The notes beneath the pieces were generated by a model. It saw only the letters and a list, made by a program, of their open reading frames with translations, had not been told where the DNA came from and made no database searches. A program made the position numbers and the translations under genes. DNA of 64,000 nt from Pseudoips prasinana (lineage: Eukaryota; Arthropoda; Insecta; Lepidoptera; Nolidae), in NCBI GenBank assembly GCA_951640165.1, contig OX621266.1, forward strand, positions 1,798,001 through 1,862,000, written 5' to 3'. Shown piece after piece: positions 20,075 to 32,574 of the stretch; the first letter of the stretch is position 1; each line of letters opens with the position of its first letter.

Positions 20075-23000
20075 CTATTTATTTCTTTGGATAACTGTTT
20101 TTAAAATTTGGGCACTGTATTTAAGAAATATTTTGCTGTGTTTAATGTTGCCAATGACTTTGCTTATATTTTCGGCGCTTATCGGGAAGCCGATCTCCTG
20201 TTCCATATTGTATCTTTGGATGCCATGTATGGGACAATCGAACAGCAGGTGGGGAACCGTCTCGGTTTTTTCAGGATCACAGGAGCACGATGGACTCTGT
20301 TTCAATTTGAATCTATGTAAGTATTCGGAGAATCCACCGTGCCCCGTCAGCATCTGAGTAAGCAGGCTGTTGATCTGTAGCTTCCGGACTATTCTGTGCG
20401 CCGCCACGGCATCGGGGAAGAACATCCTCGTTACGGCGGCCGTTTCCCCCGATCCGTATCTTCGGTTCCATTCGTCAAGAGACTCCATACGGATTTGTCT
20501 CTTGACGAACGAAACCGGACACGGGTTGTAATCTGGCGCTGTTTTAGACCTTAAAGCAGCTTCCTTCGCCAGTTGGTCGGCACGCTCGTTACCCGCGAGT
20601 CCTGCATGGGCCTTTACCCAAAACAAATTCACAGATTTGTTCTGTGTAAGGGCCGTTCGCAAGTTCTCGCGGGTCTCGACCGCCAGTGGGTGCTGGGAGG
20701 TGTTGTTCTTGACCGTTTCCAGCGCCGACTTTGAGTCACTGAATATGCCGTAAGTGGGCTGGGTGCTTTTGACGATCCAACGGGTGGCACTGCATATGGC
20801 CAGGAGTTCAGCTTGATAGACCGTGCTGTATGATGGTAGCTTTAGCTTGACGGCTTTTATTTCGGCTTCGCCATTCCAGTACGAAATGGCGGCGCCGACT
20901 TTGCCGTCAATTTTGCTACCATCGGTGTAAATTTGCACAGCTTGCCCGGCGTTTATTTGCACCTGCTGCTGGTCTATCAAGCTCATGAACTCCAGGCTCA
21001 TATGATTTGCCGGATGTCCATTTGCCGCATATTTAGCCCTCCGCTCGACTTCCCTGCCCGACAGTTCTGGTCGGGGTACTCCCCTCTTTGCCTCGTATAG
21101 AGCGGCTGCTTCTTTTATGCGGAGGTCGAGTGGAAGTATCCCGGCCAGAAGCAGTGCCGAGTTCAAGGAGACCGTGCGGTACGACTTAGTGATTTTCTGT
21201 GCAAAGCCGCGCTGGATAGCATTAAGATGTTTTCTAGCTCCTAGTTTTCTCGCTGCTGGCGCCCAGGCACCCGCCGCATACGTGATGATTGGCTCTATTA
21301 CGGCTGTGTATATTGTGTGTATTACTTCCGGGTGGAGGCCCCAGCTGACACGGGCTGCCCTCGACAGCTGCCCATATATATTCACCGATTTTTGGCATAT
21401 TCTCAGGATATGTTTGTTGAATGTAAGACAGCTGTCGATGATCAGCCCTAGTATTTTTATTTCGTTGGACATGCCAATGTCGATGCCACCCATGCTCAGG
21501 AGCGGCGCATCGTATTTCATTTTCCACGTCACAATCATTGCTTGTGTTTTGTGTGGCGCGAATTTTAATTTGTTACAGATGCCCCACTCCCGAACATAGG
21601 CAAGAGCGGCATTGGCTTGTCGCTGTACTTCCAGCCCGGTATCCCCGTCAAACACCAATATCACGTCGTCGGCGAACGCCTGGCAGTAGTTATTTCTTGC
21701 TGTAAGCCCCTTTAGTAGAGGGTCGATGAGGAGGTTCCACAAAATTGGACCTCCTATGGAGCCTTGGACACACCCCTTGTTGGTACTTACAGAGTGTGTC
21801 TCTCCGCCATATCTAACCTCTACTTTCCTGTCCCTAAGGTAGCTTCCCATGATCCTTTTGATGTTGTCGGGACATCCCTCTTCCTCAAGTCGGACCATTA
21901 TGGCCGGCCACCAAGCGCTGTCGAAGGCTCCCTCTATGTCTAGCGATACCAGGGTGATTATTTTCTTTTCATCTAGTTTTAGCCTAATGTGCTTCATCAG
22001 ATCATAGAGGGAGTCTTCGGTGCTCTTTTGGGGCACGAAGCCATATTGGTTGGCGCTTATACGGGGCAGCAAGTGCCACTTTAGCCTCCCCACGATCATC
22101 TTTTCTAATATTTTGCCAAGGACGGGCAGTAGCCCTATGGGCCTGTATGACTTTGGCTGGTGGTAGTCTGCTTTCCCTGATTTTGGAAGGATGACTACGG
22201 CAGCTTCCTTCCAGGGCGTGGGGAAGTGGCCTAGTTGGAGGCATTTGTTGGCCAGAGCTAGGAAGGCCTCTGGATCGCGCGAGATTGCGTGAGCACAAAT
22301 ATCCGCTGTGAGACCATCCGGTCCCGGGGCTTTCTTTGGATTGAAGCTGTCCACAGCCATTTTCAGCTCCTGGATTGAGAACGGGGGGTCGTTAAGTTCA
22401 CCCTGTACCTCGCTCACCTTTTGGGCTTTAAGTCGAATGGCTGTGTGCTCGGCATTATCTTCCGATGCTAAGTCCTCCGGGTAGAAAGTTTCAGCAAGCA
22501 GTTTCGCGGAGTCTTTTAGGTCCAGAAACCTTCCGTTTTTCTTTAAGGGAACTTCTTCTTGCCTCTTCGATGTTCTACCAATCACCCTGTATATTCCCTC
22601 CCACATCCCTTCTTTACTTTGTTTGCCGCAGAAATCCTTCCAGCTTTGTGTCTGGGCGTCCCTGGCCTTCCTCTCATAGTCTTCTTTTGTTCGCAGGTAC
22701 TGCTCAATTACCCCAGCTCTTCTCGTCGGTGCTGCGCAGCGGATCCTTCTCCTCCTGGTGTTCACATCTCTCTTCAACTCAGCGAGCTCATCGGACCACC
22801 ACGGCATGGTAAGTTTTATGTTTGGCTTTATTTCTGGTATGTATAGTGTGCTTGCTTCTTCTATGTTGTGGATGTATCTGTTTACTGTTATTTCTAGTTG
22901 TTGGGTGGTTGTTATTTTTTCTATTTCTGGTACCTTAATTTTGTGTTCAGAAGCTAATTGGTCCAGTTTCCCATGAAACTGGTTCCAATTAGCCTTTTTG

Positions 23001-23440
23001 GTGTTGTATTTACGTGTGGTCCTTTTTATGTCGTTGCTACTTCCTATTCTAGTTTTGATTTGGAACACGATGCCGTTGTGGTCCGATCCCGTCATGTTGC
23101 AGTCGACCTTCCAGTTCTCTACCAGGCCGAGAAGGTCCGCCGAGCACACCGTAATATCTACTACACTGGAGAAGGTTTGGCCGCCTCGTACCGTGTCGAA
23201 TGTAGGGGTGTTGCCTTTGTTCAGCACTTGCAATCCCAGGCTATTTAGTGCCCCTGCCAATTCCTCACCTCTGCCGTCGTTCTTTTGGCTGCCCCACCAG
23301 GCACTTTTTGCATTGGCATCTCCGCCAATGATGATGCTCAAGGGCCTTATTTTTGCCTCTATTTGCTTGATCTGCTCCAGGCCTCTATCATAAGTTCGTC
23401 GGTGGCCAACTTTTTTCTTTGGAGGTTGGCTTGTAGGCAA
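20075..23440 (-). pseudogene. Element D ORF2 (EN-RT-RNase H), N terminus missing
   Basis: Open for about 1121 codons but without an ATG at its upstream end. It begins just before the endonuclease GGDANAKSAWWG motif, so roughly the first hundred residues of the endonuclease, including the expected N and E motifs, are gone. Then follow SDHNG, an RT with APGPDGLTAD (about 22330), DIEGAFDSAWW and FADDVIL (about 21661-21681), and an RNase H with TDGSKIDGKVGAA (about 20900) and catalytic-type D-E-D positions. A C-terminal cysteine-histidine cluster is at about 20240-20290. RNase H is found in some R1/I/LOA-group LINEs. Apart from the missing start, the ORF has no internal stop. Confidence 0.85.
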
Positions 23441-23494
23441 ATACTCTTTGTGCCCTCGCCCGTGGGGTGCGCTCTGGTGTCTTTGTTGGAGCCT

Positions 23495-24930
23495 TTAGCA
23501 GTACGCCACTGCCAAACGTACTATCTTGTCCCACTTTTGGTGTACCGGGCACTCTTGGCTAAAGGCGTTGTGATGTGCCACCATTTTTTTGTCAGTTTTG
23601 CAGTTCCTGCATATAGGGAGGTCCCCGGCTTGCTGTACTGGGCAATCCTTTCTTAGATGTTTGTCGCCGCAATGTGAGCATAGGTCCGCCTCTTCGGTGC
23701 AGCTCTTGCGGCCGTGTCCGTAGCGCAGGCATTTAGTGCACTGGATTAGTGGTGTCTGGTCAAACACCCTCACCCTTTGCAAGTCCACGTGCACTCTCTC
23801 CGCTTCGGTTAGCCGTTGCCACACCTTAGGGGAGACCTGTAGGACGACATGGCTCTCGAGGGGATTTCTGGCTCTTCTCCTATAGCGTACTGTGAGCCTA
23901 ACCTGCTCTTCAGGCAGATCACCCAGTAGGTGGGAGTTTTGTGATTGTCCTCCGTGTTGTAGCTCAACACGTTCGCTAACATCACCTGAGGGTCTTTATT
24001 TATGGCTTCTTCCACCTTTAAGTTGTTTTCAGGGACCTTCAGCCTGTCCACAATATTTAATAGATCCTTTTTATTGCGGCATCCTATTATTAACCTTTGG
24101 TCTTTTATTTTTTGGATCCTATCTACGCATATCCCGGTCGCCTTAGCGTCCACCGCAGCTCTGACTTTGTCCATCACCATCCCGCTTGTGTCTCCCTTGT
24201 CGCTGGACGAGACGATAAGGGAATGCATTTGCTCGTGGGGAGCTTTATTTTTCGCAGCCATTGATGCGTAGGAGGCTCGGCTGGTGGCGGTGCTGTTTGA
24301 TGGAGGGGGAAGGGATGCTTCTTCCAGTCCTTTGGTGAGTGCACGTGTAGAGAGCGTGCACTCTGCAGTTAACTTATTATTTTCTTTTAATTTAGCCAAC
24401 AATTCCCCCATTATGGCGATGGTCTCTTCTTTCTGCGTTGTATTTTGGGCACAGCTTCCTTCCTGATCCGTTGTCCTCATCTCTCCCATTTCTATGATTA
24501 TGGAGTGTAATCTAGAGAGATTATTGTGCAGGATTTCTTTTATTTCCCTTTTTAAGTTACCGGATCGCTCCATTGCTCCCTGTGCCTCCTTTATTAAGCT
24601 GAGGGCCTCCTTGGCTAGAGGACTCAGAAAGGTAGGTTGCGTGTCCTTAGAGCTTCCCGGTTCCTGCGTTGTTTTGCCTGTCGAATTGCGCTTTTGGAGG
24701 TTCTGTTTCTCGCCAGCCTTCCCTTTGATGGGAATTGTCACGGCCTTTTTGGCTACGGTTTGTCTCTTTAAGGGGGGAGAAGTGACGCCCGTCTGTGTTT
24801 TGGTCGTCTTGGGGTATCGCTCAGCGGAAGTGGTTGGAGTAGGGGAGGAATGGTCAATTGTATAGGATTTCCTCTTCTCCTGTTCCCCCTCTGCCATCCC
24901 TGTAGAGCTCCTGGGTGGAGTGCGGAGCAT
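23495..24930 (-). pseudogene. Element D ORF1 (gag-like), frameshifted
   Basis: ATG at 24928-24930. The N terminus is Lys/Thr/Pro-rich and resembles element H ORF1 (MLRTPPRS against MSMFDTPPKK). A helical region (AQGAMERSGNLKREIKEIL) is nearly identical in H. The frame is lost around 23900-23940 and ends at 23809. The homologous continuation in another frame, 23824-23495, carries two zinc knuckles (CTKCLRYGHGRKSC and CSHCGDKHLRKDC) and a third C-X2-C...H...C. One small indel therefore separates the gag body from the nucleocapsid-like end. Confidence 0.82.
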
Positions 24931-25459
24931 ATTCTAAGGTAGGCAGGCACAAAGCAAGCAGTTAATAAGCTAGTGAGTGGTGTATATGGCCAACTCAACT
25001 AGTGTGTCAAATGATAATAGTGAGGAATTCTCTCAAGTTTGGATGTGGGTCGCCTCGGTGGTCTGGGGTATGCCGTGTAGGGTATATATCGGATGGGCTT
25101 GAGGAGCCCTATCCGATCGGCTAGTAAAAATTTTTCAGTACCCCCTTTAAAATGTAGGGTGGGTGGGCGGGCCAAATTTTTGCTGTCGCAACGGTTTCCG
25201 ACGATGAGTGTTTTCGGGTAGGCAAAGACCAGGGCTGTTCTTTAAAAGTGGTTGGGTTCGAAGCTCCCGAAGAACATTTTTCAGGACGAGCAGAATAAGG
25301 CGCGACACCCGAGAAAACTACGAATTTTGTATATAAAATTGATTTAAAAATAATTTAACCACTATAAAAATTGTGAGGCGTTATTTTGTGTATCGGGTGG
25401 TCTATGTACACGTATTTGCACTGTTGGAAACGTCCGAATCGGCATGCCTTGAGAAAAAT
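24931..25459 (-). promoter_or_regulatory. Element D 5' UTR, probable internal promoter region
   Basis: Non-coding region shared at high identity with the 5' UTR of H (44434-45080), and in part with the 868-bp monomers (50938-52673). LINE 5' UTRs carry internal promoters; that role is inferred. D lacks about 35 bp present in H near 25203. Confidence 0.55.
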
Positions 25460-25488
25460 GGGTTAGGTTAGGTTAGGTTAGGTTAGGT
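25460..25488 (+). repeat. Telomeric repeats (GGTTA)n, about 5.5 units
   Basis: The longest uninterrupted TTAGG run in the window, between the 5' end of D and the truncated 5' end of E. Confidence 0.92.
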
Positions 25489-25494
25489 TTTTCT

Positions 25495-26775
25495 TTCGCT
25501 AGCCCTGCTGTCGCGAGCCGTGTCCGTGACTGGCGTGTCGCCGTGGAGGTGGAGACGTTGTCGGATCATCGGTATATCCGTTTCGACGTCTCCACCCAGA
25601 CCACTGGCGGCCGCGGTCGACCGGCCCCGCAAGCGGACGGTCCGCGCTGGGCGCGTAAGCGCATCGACAAGGAACTTCTCGAGGAGGCCGCCATTGTCCA
25701 GGCCTGGTACCGGGAGTCGGCGACGAACGGACCCGTCGACGTCGAAGAGGAGGCGCTGTGGTTCCGCGGGGCGATGACGCAAATTTGCGACGCGTCTATG
25801 CCCCGGGTCCACACACAGACAGGAAGGCGCCAGGTGTACTGGTGGACCGCCGAGATCGCGCAGTTGCGCGTCGCGTGCGTGGCGGTCAGGCGCCAGTACA
25901 CCCGATACCGGAGGAGACGTCGTCGGGTCCCTGACGAAGAGGCCGCGCTGTATGAGGTGTACCGTGCGGCGAAGGAGGCTCTGTGGCTGGCCATCGGCGA
26001 GGCAAAGACGCGAGCCAGGGAGGAGATGTTGGAGACTCTGGACGGAGATCCGTGGGGGCGCCCTTATCGTGCGGTTCGAGGAAAACTTCGAGCCGCGGCG
26101 CCTCCACTCACGGAGAGTCTCCAACCCGAGCTGCTGGAGGAAGTAGTGGCAGCCCTCTTCCCGGCAAGAGCGGAGCACACGCCACCGCCGATGGCTTTGC
26201 CCACAGCCGCAGAGCCTACAGAGGAGAACGCCATCAGCGTCCCAGAGGTGACACAGGAAGAGTTGAGGGCGGCCGTGATGCGGCTCCGGGCCAAGAACGT
26301 GGCTCCGGGGCCCGACGGGATTCACGGTTGTGCGTTGGCCCTCGCTCTGAAAGAGCTAGGTCCCCAACTGAGAGGTCTCTACACAGCGTGCCTTGAGCGG
26401 GGCCAGTTTCCCACCTTGTGGAAATCTGGTCGTCTGGTCCTGCTCAGAAAGGCGGGGCGCCCTGCGGACTCACCGTCCGGGTACCGGCCCATAGTGCTGC
26501 TGGACGAGGTTGGCAAGCTGCTTGAGCGGATAATCGCAGCCCGCCTCGTCGGCCACTTGTGCGGAGAGGGGCCGGACCTGGACGAGAGCCAGTTCGGCTT
26601 TCGGCATGGGCGCTCTACTATCCACGCTGTGTCGAGGGTGAGAGGCCTGGCGGAGGAAGCAGTGTCCCGGGGTGGGGTGATGTTGGCGGTGTCCTTGGAC
26701 ATCTCCAACGCCTTCAACGCTCTGCCCTGGAGTTGCATTCGGGAGGCACTGCGGTATCATCGGGTGCCTTCCTAC
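25495..26775 (+). pseudogene. Element E ORF2, first part (end of endonuclease to RT)
   Basis: Frame open from the truncation point with the endonuclease SDHRY motif (about 25560), the Arg-rich linker, and RT from APGPDG (about 26308) to DISNAFNALPWSCI. It holds the 251 bp missing in A. There is no start codon because of truncation. The frame is interrupted by the LTR of F at 26776. Confidence 0.88.
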
Positions 26776-27039
26776 TATGACGTTCTGCAGCTTCAGATCG
26801 TCTTCGGGATCTTTTGTATTATATAAGTAATACACGTCAAATACTGAATTAGTCGTATATTTTCTTCAATTTCACTATGATAGGTAACAGGGCTTGTGTA
26901 GCTTAGAGAGTTCTGTCGTAGACTGAATGACTGTTCTAAAGAATTTTTGTTTGAAATATTTTCAAACGCGTTCTTTTTTTTAATGATTTCTTTTTAAATG
27001 TTTGGACGAACGAAGGTGCCAACCAAGAAGGTCGTCACA
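26776..27039 (-). repeat. Element F 3' LTR (left copy)
   Basis: 264 bp, matching 39717-39971 apart from 9 extra bases (near 26885, GTAACAGGG). Confidence 0.92.
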
Positions 27040-28871
27040 TCTTCCCCGTCTCTCTTAAAAAAATTGTTTATTCTACTATTAGAATAAATAATTTTTTTCT
27101 CCGAAAGAACCCTTTACAACATTATACTAGCTTATTTTTACCTACCTAATGGAGGAATAATTACAATACATGACGGCCTTTACGACTAGACCGGCAGTTT
27201 CAATTTTATCATATAATGGATAACTATTGAAAGTGCCTTGTAGAAGCAAAACCTCCAAAAAAACTTTCCACACATCATGTGTGATTCTAAGCCAAAATGT
27301 TACAAAGGTCTTATTAATAAGTTTTTGATTAATTCTATTTATACTCTTTGCTCTTACTGTCAACCATGTTTGACACTTTCAAAAATAATACCAAATATGG
27401 AAGGGTCATAAATTAATTTTCATTATGTCACAGATAATACAATACATGGGAGTGCCACAACAGGTCTTATTGATATCATTGACCATAACGTACTATATGG
27501 ATTTACCATATAACACGTTTTGTCGACATCAAATACAACCTATAAATGGTACAACCATACACTCAGCATATCGGACATCAGCATAGACAACCTGTGGAGA
27601 GCATATTTGGTCTTATGGCAGAAAATGACAGACAAAAGGAAAAATTCTACCTGTCATACGTTGGCGTTGTCAATTAATTGCAAAGAACAAAACATGAAAT
27701 CATCAGATAGATATACGTCCACCTTGCAATGATTAATTACAATGTGTTCGAATAATCCATGATGCACCATAAAGGCGAGTTCGTGTTCAAGGCAAGCTTG
27801 TGGCAAGGGCAGCGTATGCTCGTGAAGTGTGGGCGTGTAGCTAGACTATGTATGCTCAAGCGTGGACGTGTGGTGATGACAGCATATGCGTATGTGTGGG
27901 CGTATGATGAGAGTAGCGTATGCCTACGTGTGGTGTCAAGACCCGGAAGTCTCAGTCTTCAGACAACCAGTCTGATGTGTGTGGGCGTATGGTGAGGGCA
28001 GTGTATGTCTGCGTGTGGGAGTGTGGTGTCAGGACCCAGAGGTCTCCATCTTCAGACAACCAGTCTGATGTCCACCATTCCTTATGGAATTTTATGGACC
28101 ATGGATAATCCCTAGACTTGTCAAGTAAAAACAAGACAAGGTGTGTGTGTGTTCGTGTGAGGAGTTCTCCAATATCAGACAACCAGTCTGATGTCCACCA
28201 TTCCTTATGGAATTTATGGACCTTGGATACTCCATGAGACTAAGTGAAAACAAGAAAATGTGTGTGTGTTTGTGTAACAAGTTCTAAGAAGCAAACTAAA
28301 TCATAACCAAAAAGCCTAGCTCCTACTGACCTGCCCGCGACACAAAAGTTATTTTTTTTTTGTTATTAAATAAATTACAAGTTATGGTTGATTATTTCCC
28401 TAGCTATACGTTCTTCCTTGTGTGGACGTATATCCTGCTGTCTCCTTTGGATCTTCAAGCAGATCCGAAGGCTGGTCATCTTCTCCCATCATGATAGCTC
28501 TCCATTGGTATTACAACATACATGAAACAAATTAAATAGTATTAGTGACATCCTTTAAGGTAGAAGCATCCATTATAACATACAACTATATAGGGCAATA
28601 ACATAAACATTCAAACTTCTATAGCTGAGTGATAAGCAGATGTGCACAATTTTATCAAGTACATATACCTAACACAAATTACATAACATAAGTAAACTGA
28701 AAGTAAATGGTGACAGCCTGCCCCTATGGAACCTTACCACTAAAGTGACACTATCACTAAGTAACTAAATGAAATTTTAAGATATAATACAATAATAACA
28801 TATTAATATTTTATATTTTAACATGAAATAATAACCACATAAGCTTGTAAGTAATAATATAGATTTCAAAC
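27040..28871 (-). other. Element F 3' non-coding region with degenerate tandem repeats
   Basis: 1.8 kb between the end of pol and the 3' LTR. It has no env-like or other convincing ORF. From about 27760 to 28290 it is GT-rich and repetitive. A motif CAGACAACCAGTCTGATG recurs at about 27960, 28053 and 28176; CAGAC/GTCTG can pair. A block of about 65 bp (TCCACCATTCCTTATGGAAT...) occurs twice (about 28070 and 28192). The rest is AT-rich. Confidence 0.65.
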
Positions 28872-31800
28872 TCACATCAATCTTATTTTAAATAACTTTA
28901 ACCTATTTGAGTGGACTAACAATATCCTATTATTATTTATGTGTTTTATTAAATAATTATTATTTGTTAATTGTCTTATTATTTGATATGGCCCTTTATA
29001 TGGGCGAGTAAGTTTTCTACTCACTCCGGTTATTCTTTTGGGACAGTGTAATAGAACTAACTGCCGTCTTCTGTACAATATATTTGTAGACTTTTTATCA
29101 TACAAATTTTTTTGTTTAGACCGTGCTTGATCTAAGTTATGTCGAACTTTGCGTCTACAAATTTCGTTTAATCTTTGTCTTTGTGTGTGATTAGTCGATT
29201 GTATGTTGATATTTAAGTTTAAATCTGTAGGGAGTTCCGGCTCCCTAGCAAAGAAAATAAAATATGGAGAAAATTTTGTAGACGCTTGCTTTGATGAGTT
29301 ATACGCGAACGTTACTAAAGGTAAATAATGGCACCAATCATTATGCCCGTCTGTTAAATATTTAGCGAGCATTCTCAAAATGGTTTGGTTAAATCTTTCA
29401 ACTAAACCTATAGTTTGAGGATGCATTGTAGTTGCAAATTTTTGACTACTACCGAAGCGTCTAATGGTATTTTTGACTACACTCGTGTAAAAATAGAACC
29501 TTTATCAGACATGATCTTACGGACCATTCCATATCTACAAAATATTTCCTCAATTAGGAAATCACTCACAGCTTGCGCCGTCGCGGCGGGGACAGCCCTA
29601 CAAATTGCATATTTTGAAAAACAGTCAATACAAGTGATAATATATTTATTCCCTAAGTTTGACCTGTTTAATGGGCCAATAATGTCAATTTCTATGGTAT
29701 CCAGTATATTATTAACTCGTATTGGTTGTAATGGCACAATGTTATTTACCTTTTTTCCCTCTTGACAGGGTTTACAACTTTTGATGTATCTTTCGATTTC
29801 TGCATACGCGCCTAGCATGAAATAACGCGACCTGAATTTTGCTAGAGTTTTTGATAACCCGAGATGACCACCAGTACGTGCATTATCGTGTAATTCGGAC
29901 ATCACTTCACTGAATAACACTTTAGGCAACACTATTAAAAATCTATTCACACCATGCACTTTCACTTTTTTACACAACACATTATTCACCAAAAGAAAAC
30001 TTTTGTATTGATTACGATTGCTTGTTAAAACCGCCTCCTTTTTTTGTTGGCAAAACTCGTCATTTTCTTGACCTTCTGCTAACTGGTTTGCTTCTATAGC
30101 GTATAACTGAAGACCATCTTCCATTTCTTTATCTTCTTCACCTTCTCCTAGTGGGTTTCTGCTCAGGAAGTCTGCGATAACATTCTGCCTCCCAGAACAG
30201 TATACTATATCGAATTCATGGGCTTGTAAGGCCAGTGCCCATCTTGCCAATCTTCCGGATGTGTCTCTTCTCTCCTTTAACCAGCAAAGGGCCTTATGGT
30301 CGGTCACCACTTGAAACTTCATGCCCCACAGGTAGTGACGAAAATGGTTTATAGCCCATACAAGAGCCAAACATTCTTTTTCTGTAATAGAATATTTTTT
30401 CTCGGCATCTGATAGCTTCCTAGACGCAAAACTCACTGGGAACATTTCTTTGGATCCTTGCATGAGGCAAGATCCTATTGCATAATCACTTGCATCTACG
30501 TAGAGTCTTGTTTGTAAATTTTCATTATTTTCGAAATGTTTCAATAACGGTGGCGTCTGTATTTTCATCATTAATTCGTCGAACGATTTTTGTTGTGCGT
30601 CGGTCCATTGAAATTTAGTATTTTTTTTTAATAATTTATTTAGAGGCACAGTCGTTTCCGAAAATTTATCTATAAATTTTCTATAGTATGAGAATAAACC
30701 TAAGATAGATTTTAATTCTTTGGTATTTTTGGGTATTTTTACCGATTTTAATTGATTCCACTTTTTTTGGTCAGGCAAGATACCTTCGCCTGATATTGTG
30801 TGACCTAGGACAGTTATTTGTTGGTATCCAAAACTACATTTGGAAGGATTTAGAGTTAAATTCGCGTCTTTTAATCGTAATAACACTTGATACAAAGCTT
30901 CCCGGAACTCGCGGTAATCTTTACCATACACTATAATATTATCTATATACACGATTACGTTTCTGTATTTCAGACCTGCTAGAACCTTATCCATGGTTCG
31001 CTGGAAGATAGCTCCCGACGTTCTCAGTCCAAATGGTAAAACATTCCACTCAAAAAAACCTGATGGTGTAACGAAAGCTGTTTTGTGTCGATCAGATTCA
31101 GCGATTTTTAATTGCCAATATCCCGAATTTAGATCTAGATCAGCAAAATATTTCGCACCATTTAATTGTGCGATCAAATCGTCAATAATGGGCAAAGGAT
31201 AAGAATCAGTGACTACTTTTTTGTTTAATTTACGATAGTCAACACAAAATTGCCATGTGCCATCTGGTTTCTTTACGAGTACTACTGGTGATGCGTATGG
31301 ACTTCTAGATTCTCTAATTATTCCATTTTTTAACATTTGGTCGACTTGGTCGGATATTATTTTGTGTTGTTCACGGGATACTCTGTAAGGCGCTCGATGT
31401 ACAGGGACATCGTCAACGGTATCTATTTTGACTTCCATCACCTTACATTTCCCTAATTCGTTCCTATTAAACGCGAAACATGAGCGGTAACTGGATAATA
31501 AATTATTTAAATCGTTATGTTCCGTTATTGGTAGCTTGTTAAATAAATTAAATTGAACTTTATTTTCTACATTTCCTATACTCACTTCGCATAGGAGTTT
31601 ATCTGTATCCGCGGTTTTTGAACAAAAATACAAATAATCATTCTTTGATAAGATTTGTTCGTCTGAGTATACTTCTAATGAATTATTTATTAGTATACAT
31701 TTTTCTTTTTTTACAAAATTACACGTCATCTTATCAGTTGCAAGTCTATTTTTTCCGAAATCTAACATTACATCGTGAGCAAAAAGGAAATCTTGTCCTA

Positions 31801-32140
31801 TGACAAAATTTTGTGAAATCTTATCCACAACATAAAAACTATGATTAAACACAACATTCTCTATAATAATGTTCAATTTAATTTCCCCTATCACATCCAA
31901 TTGCGCGTTATTTATCGATTTTATTCGTGCACTGGAAAACTGCGGCGTTTCGCCTAGTTTTTCTGCGACGTTTAATTTCACGACGGACACGGATGCTCCC
32001 GAATCAATCAGGGCCAGAAATGGGTTATCTTTACACTGAATATTTATGAAGGGGACAAACTCACCCTTCTGAGGGATTTCTTCTCTCGATGGCGGTTGAT
32101 TCGCCCCTCGTAGAACATCAACCGCCTCTACACGTTTGGG
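28872..32140 (-). pseudogene. pol: Element F pol polyprotein, frameshift in integrase
   Basis: Opens in the -1 frame at the gag end and runs leftwards. Protease ALIDSGASVSVV is near 31990-32025. RT has FADLDLNSGYWQLK, and at the catalytic box YIDN (30938-30949) where YxDD is expected, so the second Asp is Asn. RNase H has YVDASDYAIGSCLM. An integrase zinc region (GHLGL...C-X2-C) and the first core motifs follow. The frame is lost between about 29430 and 29480; the integrase continuation (HPQTIGLVERFNQTI onward) is in another frame to 28872. The active-site change and the frameshift both argue against activity. Confidence 0.88.
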
Positions 32141-32313
32141 TGTGGCTGACGCTGCGATGCTCCTCTCCCAGTCGTAATGTCAGCGCCACGCCTGTCCGGT
32201 TCACTTCTGCCTGTAGGTTTTTCGCGGGGTCTAAAATTGTAAGGGTACGTTAATTTATTTGGTCGAGGATCAATGGTCCCCGTCGTAGGCTGGTTGGTCC
32301 TCGATGTCGCAGT
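32128..32313 (-). pseudogene. gag: Element F gag, C-terminal part
   Basis: Continues gag after the G insertion: Thr/Pro/Arg-rich, ending GASQRQPHPNV and TAG 32128-32130. No CCHC knuckle is present; basic residues probably serve as the RNA-binding tail. The N-terminal part lies at 39038-39620. Confidence 0.75.
32134..32140 (-). promoter_or_regulatory. -1 frameshift heptamer C CCA AAC near the gag end of F
   Basis: In the gag frame C CCA AAC GTG TAG fits X XXY YYZ one codon before the stop. The -1 frame is the one that encodes the protease and RT. Confidence 0.65.
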
Positions 32314-32447
32314 TGTAGTATGTAAGTTAGACATAAGTATGTATCACCCTTTCCTATTAATATAAAGCATGTTTACTTATTAATAAAGAGTGAGTTATTA
32401 TCCAGCAGTCAGAGCGTTTCATTGATATATCATCGCCCAACCTTACA
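32314..32447 (+). repeat. Element G 5' LTR
   Basis: 134 bp, identical by eye to 38904-39037. Followed by the primer-binding site TGGCGACCC at 32448. Confidence 0.95.
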
Positions 32448-32574
32448 TGGCGACCCTGCCATGTTTGGTATTTGAGGCATCGGGTCGCACTTCGGTCATC
32501 ATGTGGACATTTTACGAATTTGGTTCTGAGACTACATTACGTGATTAAAGACTCATTTTTTTTTTTCTTCAAAA

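Larger units (their letters stand above)
19687..25459 (-). mobile_element. Element D: TRAS-orientation R1-group non-LTR retrotransposon with RNase H, minus strand
   Basis: Minus-strand LINE whose poly(A) (plus-strand T run, 19687-19711) abuts CCTAA repeats. It therefore lies in the opposite orientation to SART-like A-C, as TRAS elements do. It has ORF1 with zinc knuckles, a large ORF2 with EN, RT, RNase H and zinc cluster, a 3' UTR of about 360 bp and a 5' UTR of about 530 bp. At its 5' end (25460) telomeric repeats resume. Element H shares its 5' UTR, ORF1 family and 3' terminus. Confidence 0.82.

Noticed and set aside
27040..28871. Envelope gene of element F
   Set aside because: No ORF with signal peptide, glycoprotein or transmembrane features; only short ORFs in repetitive sequence.
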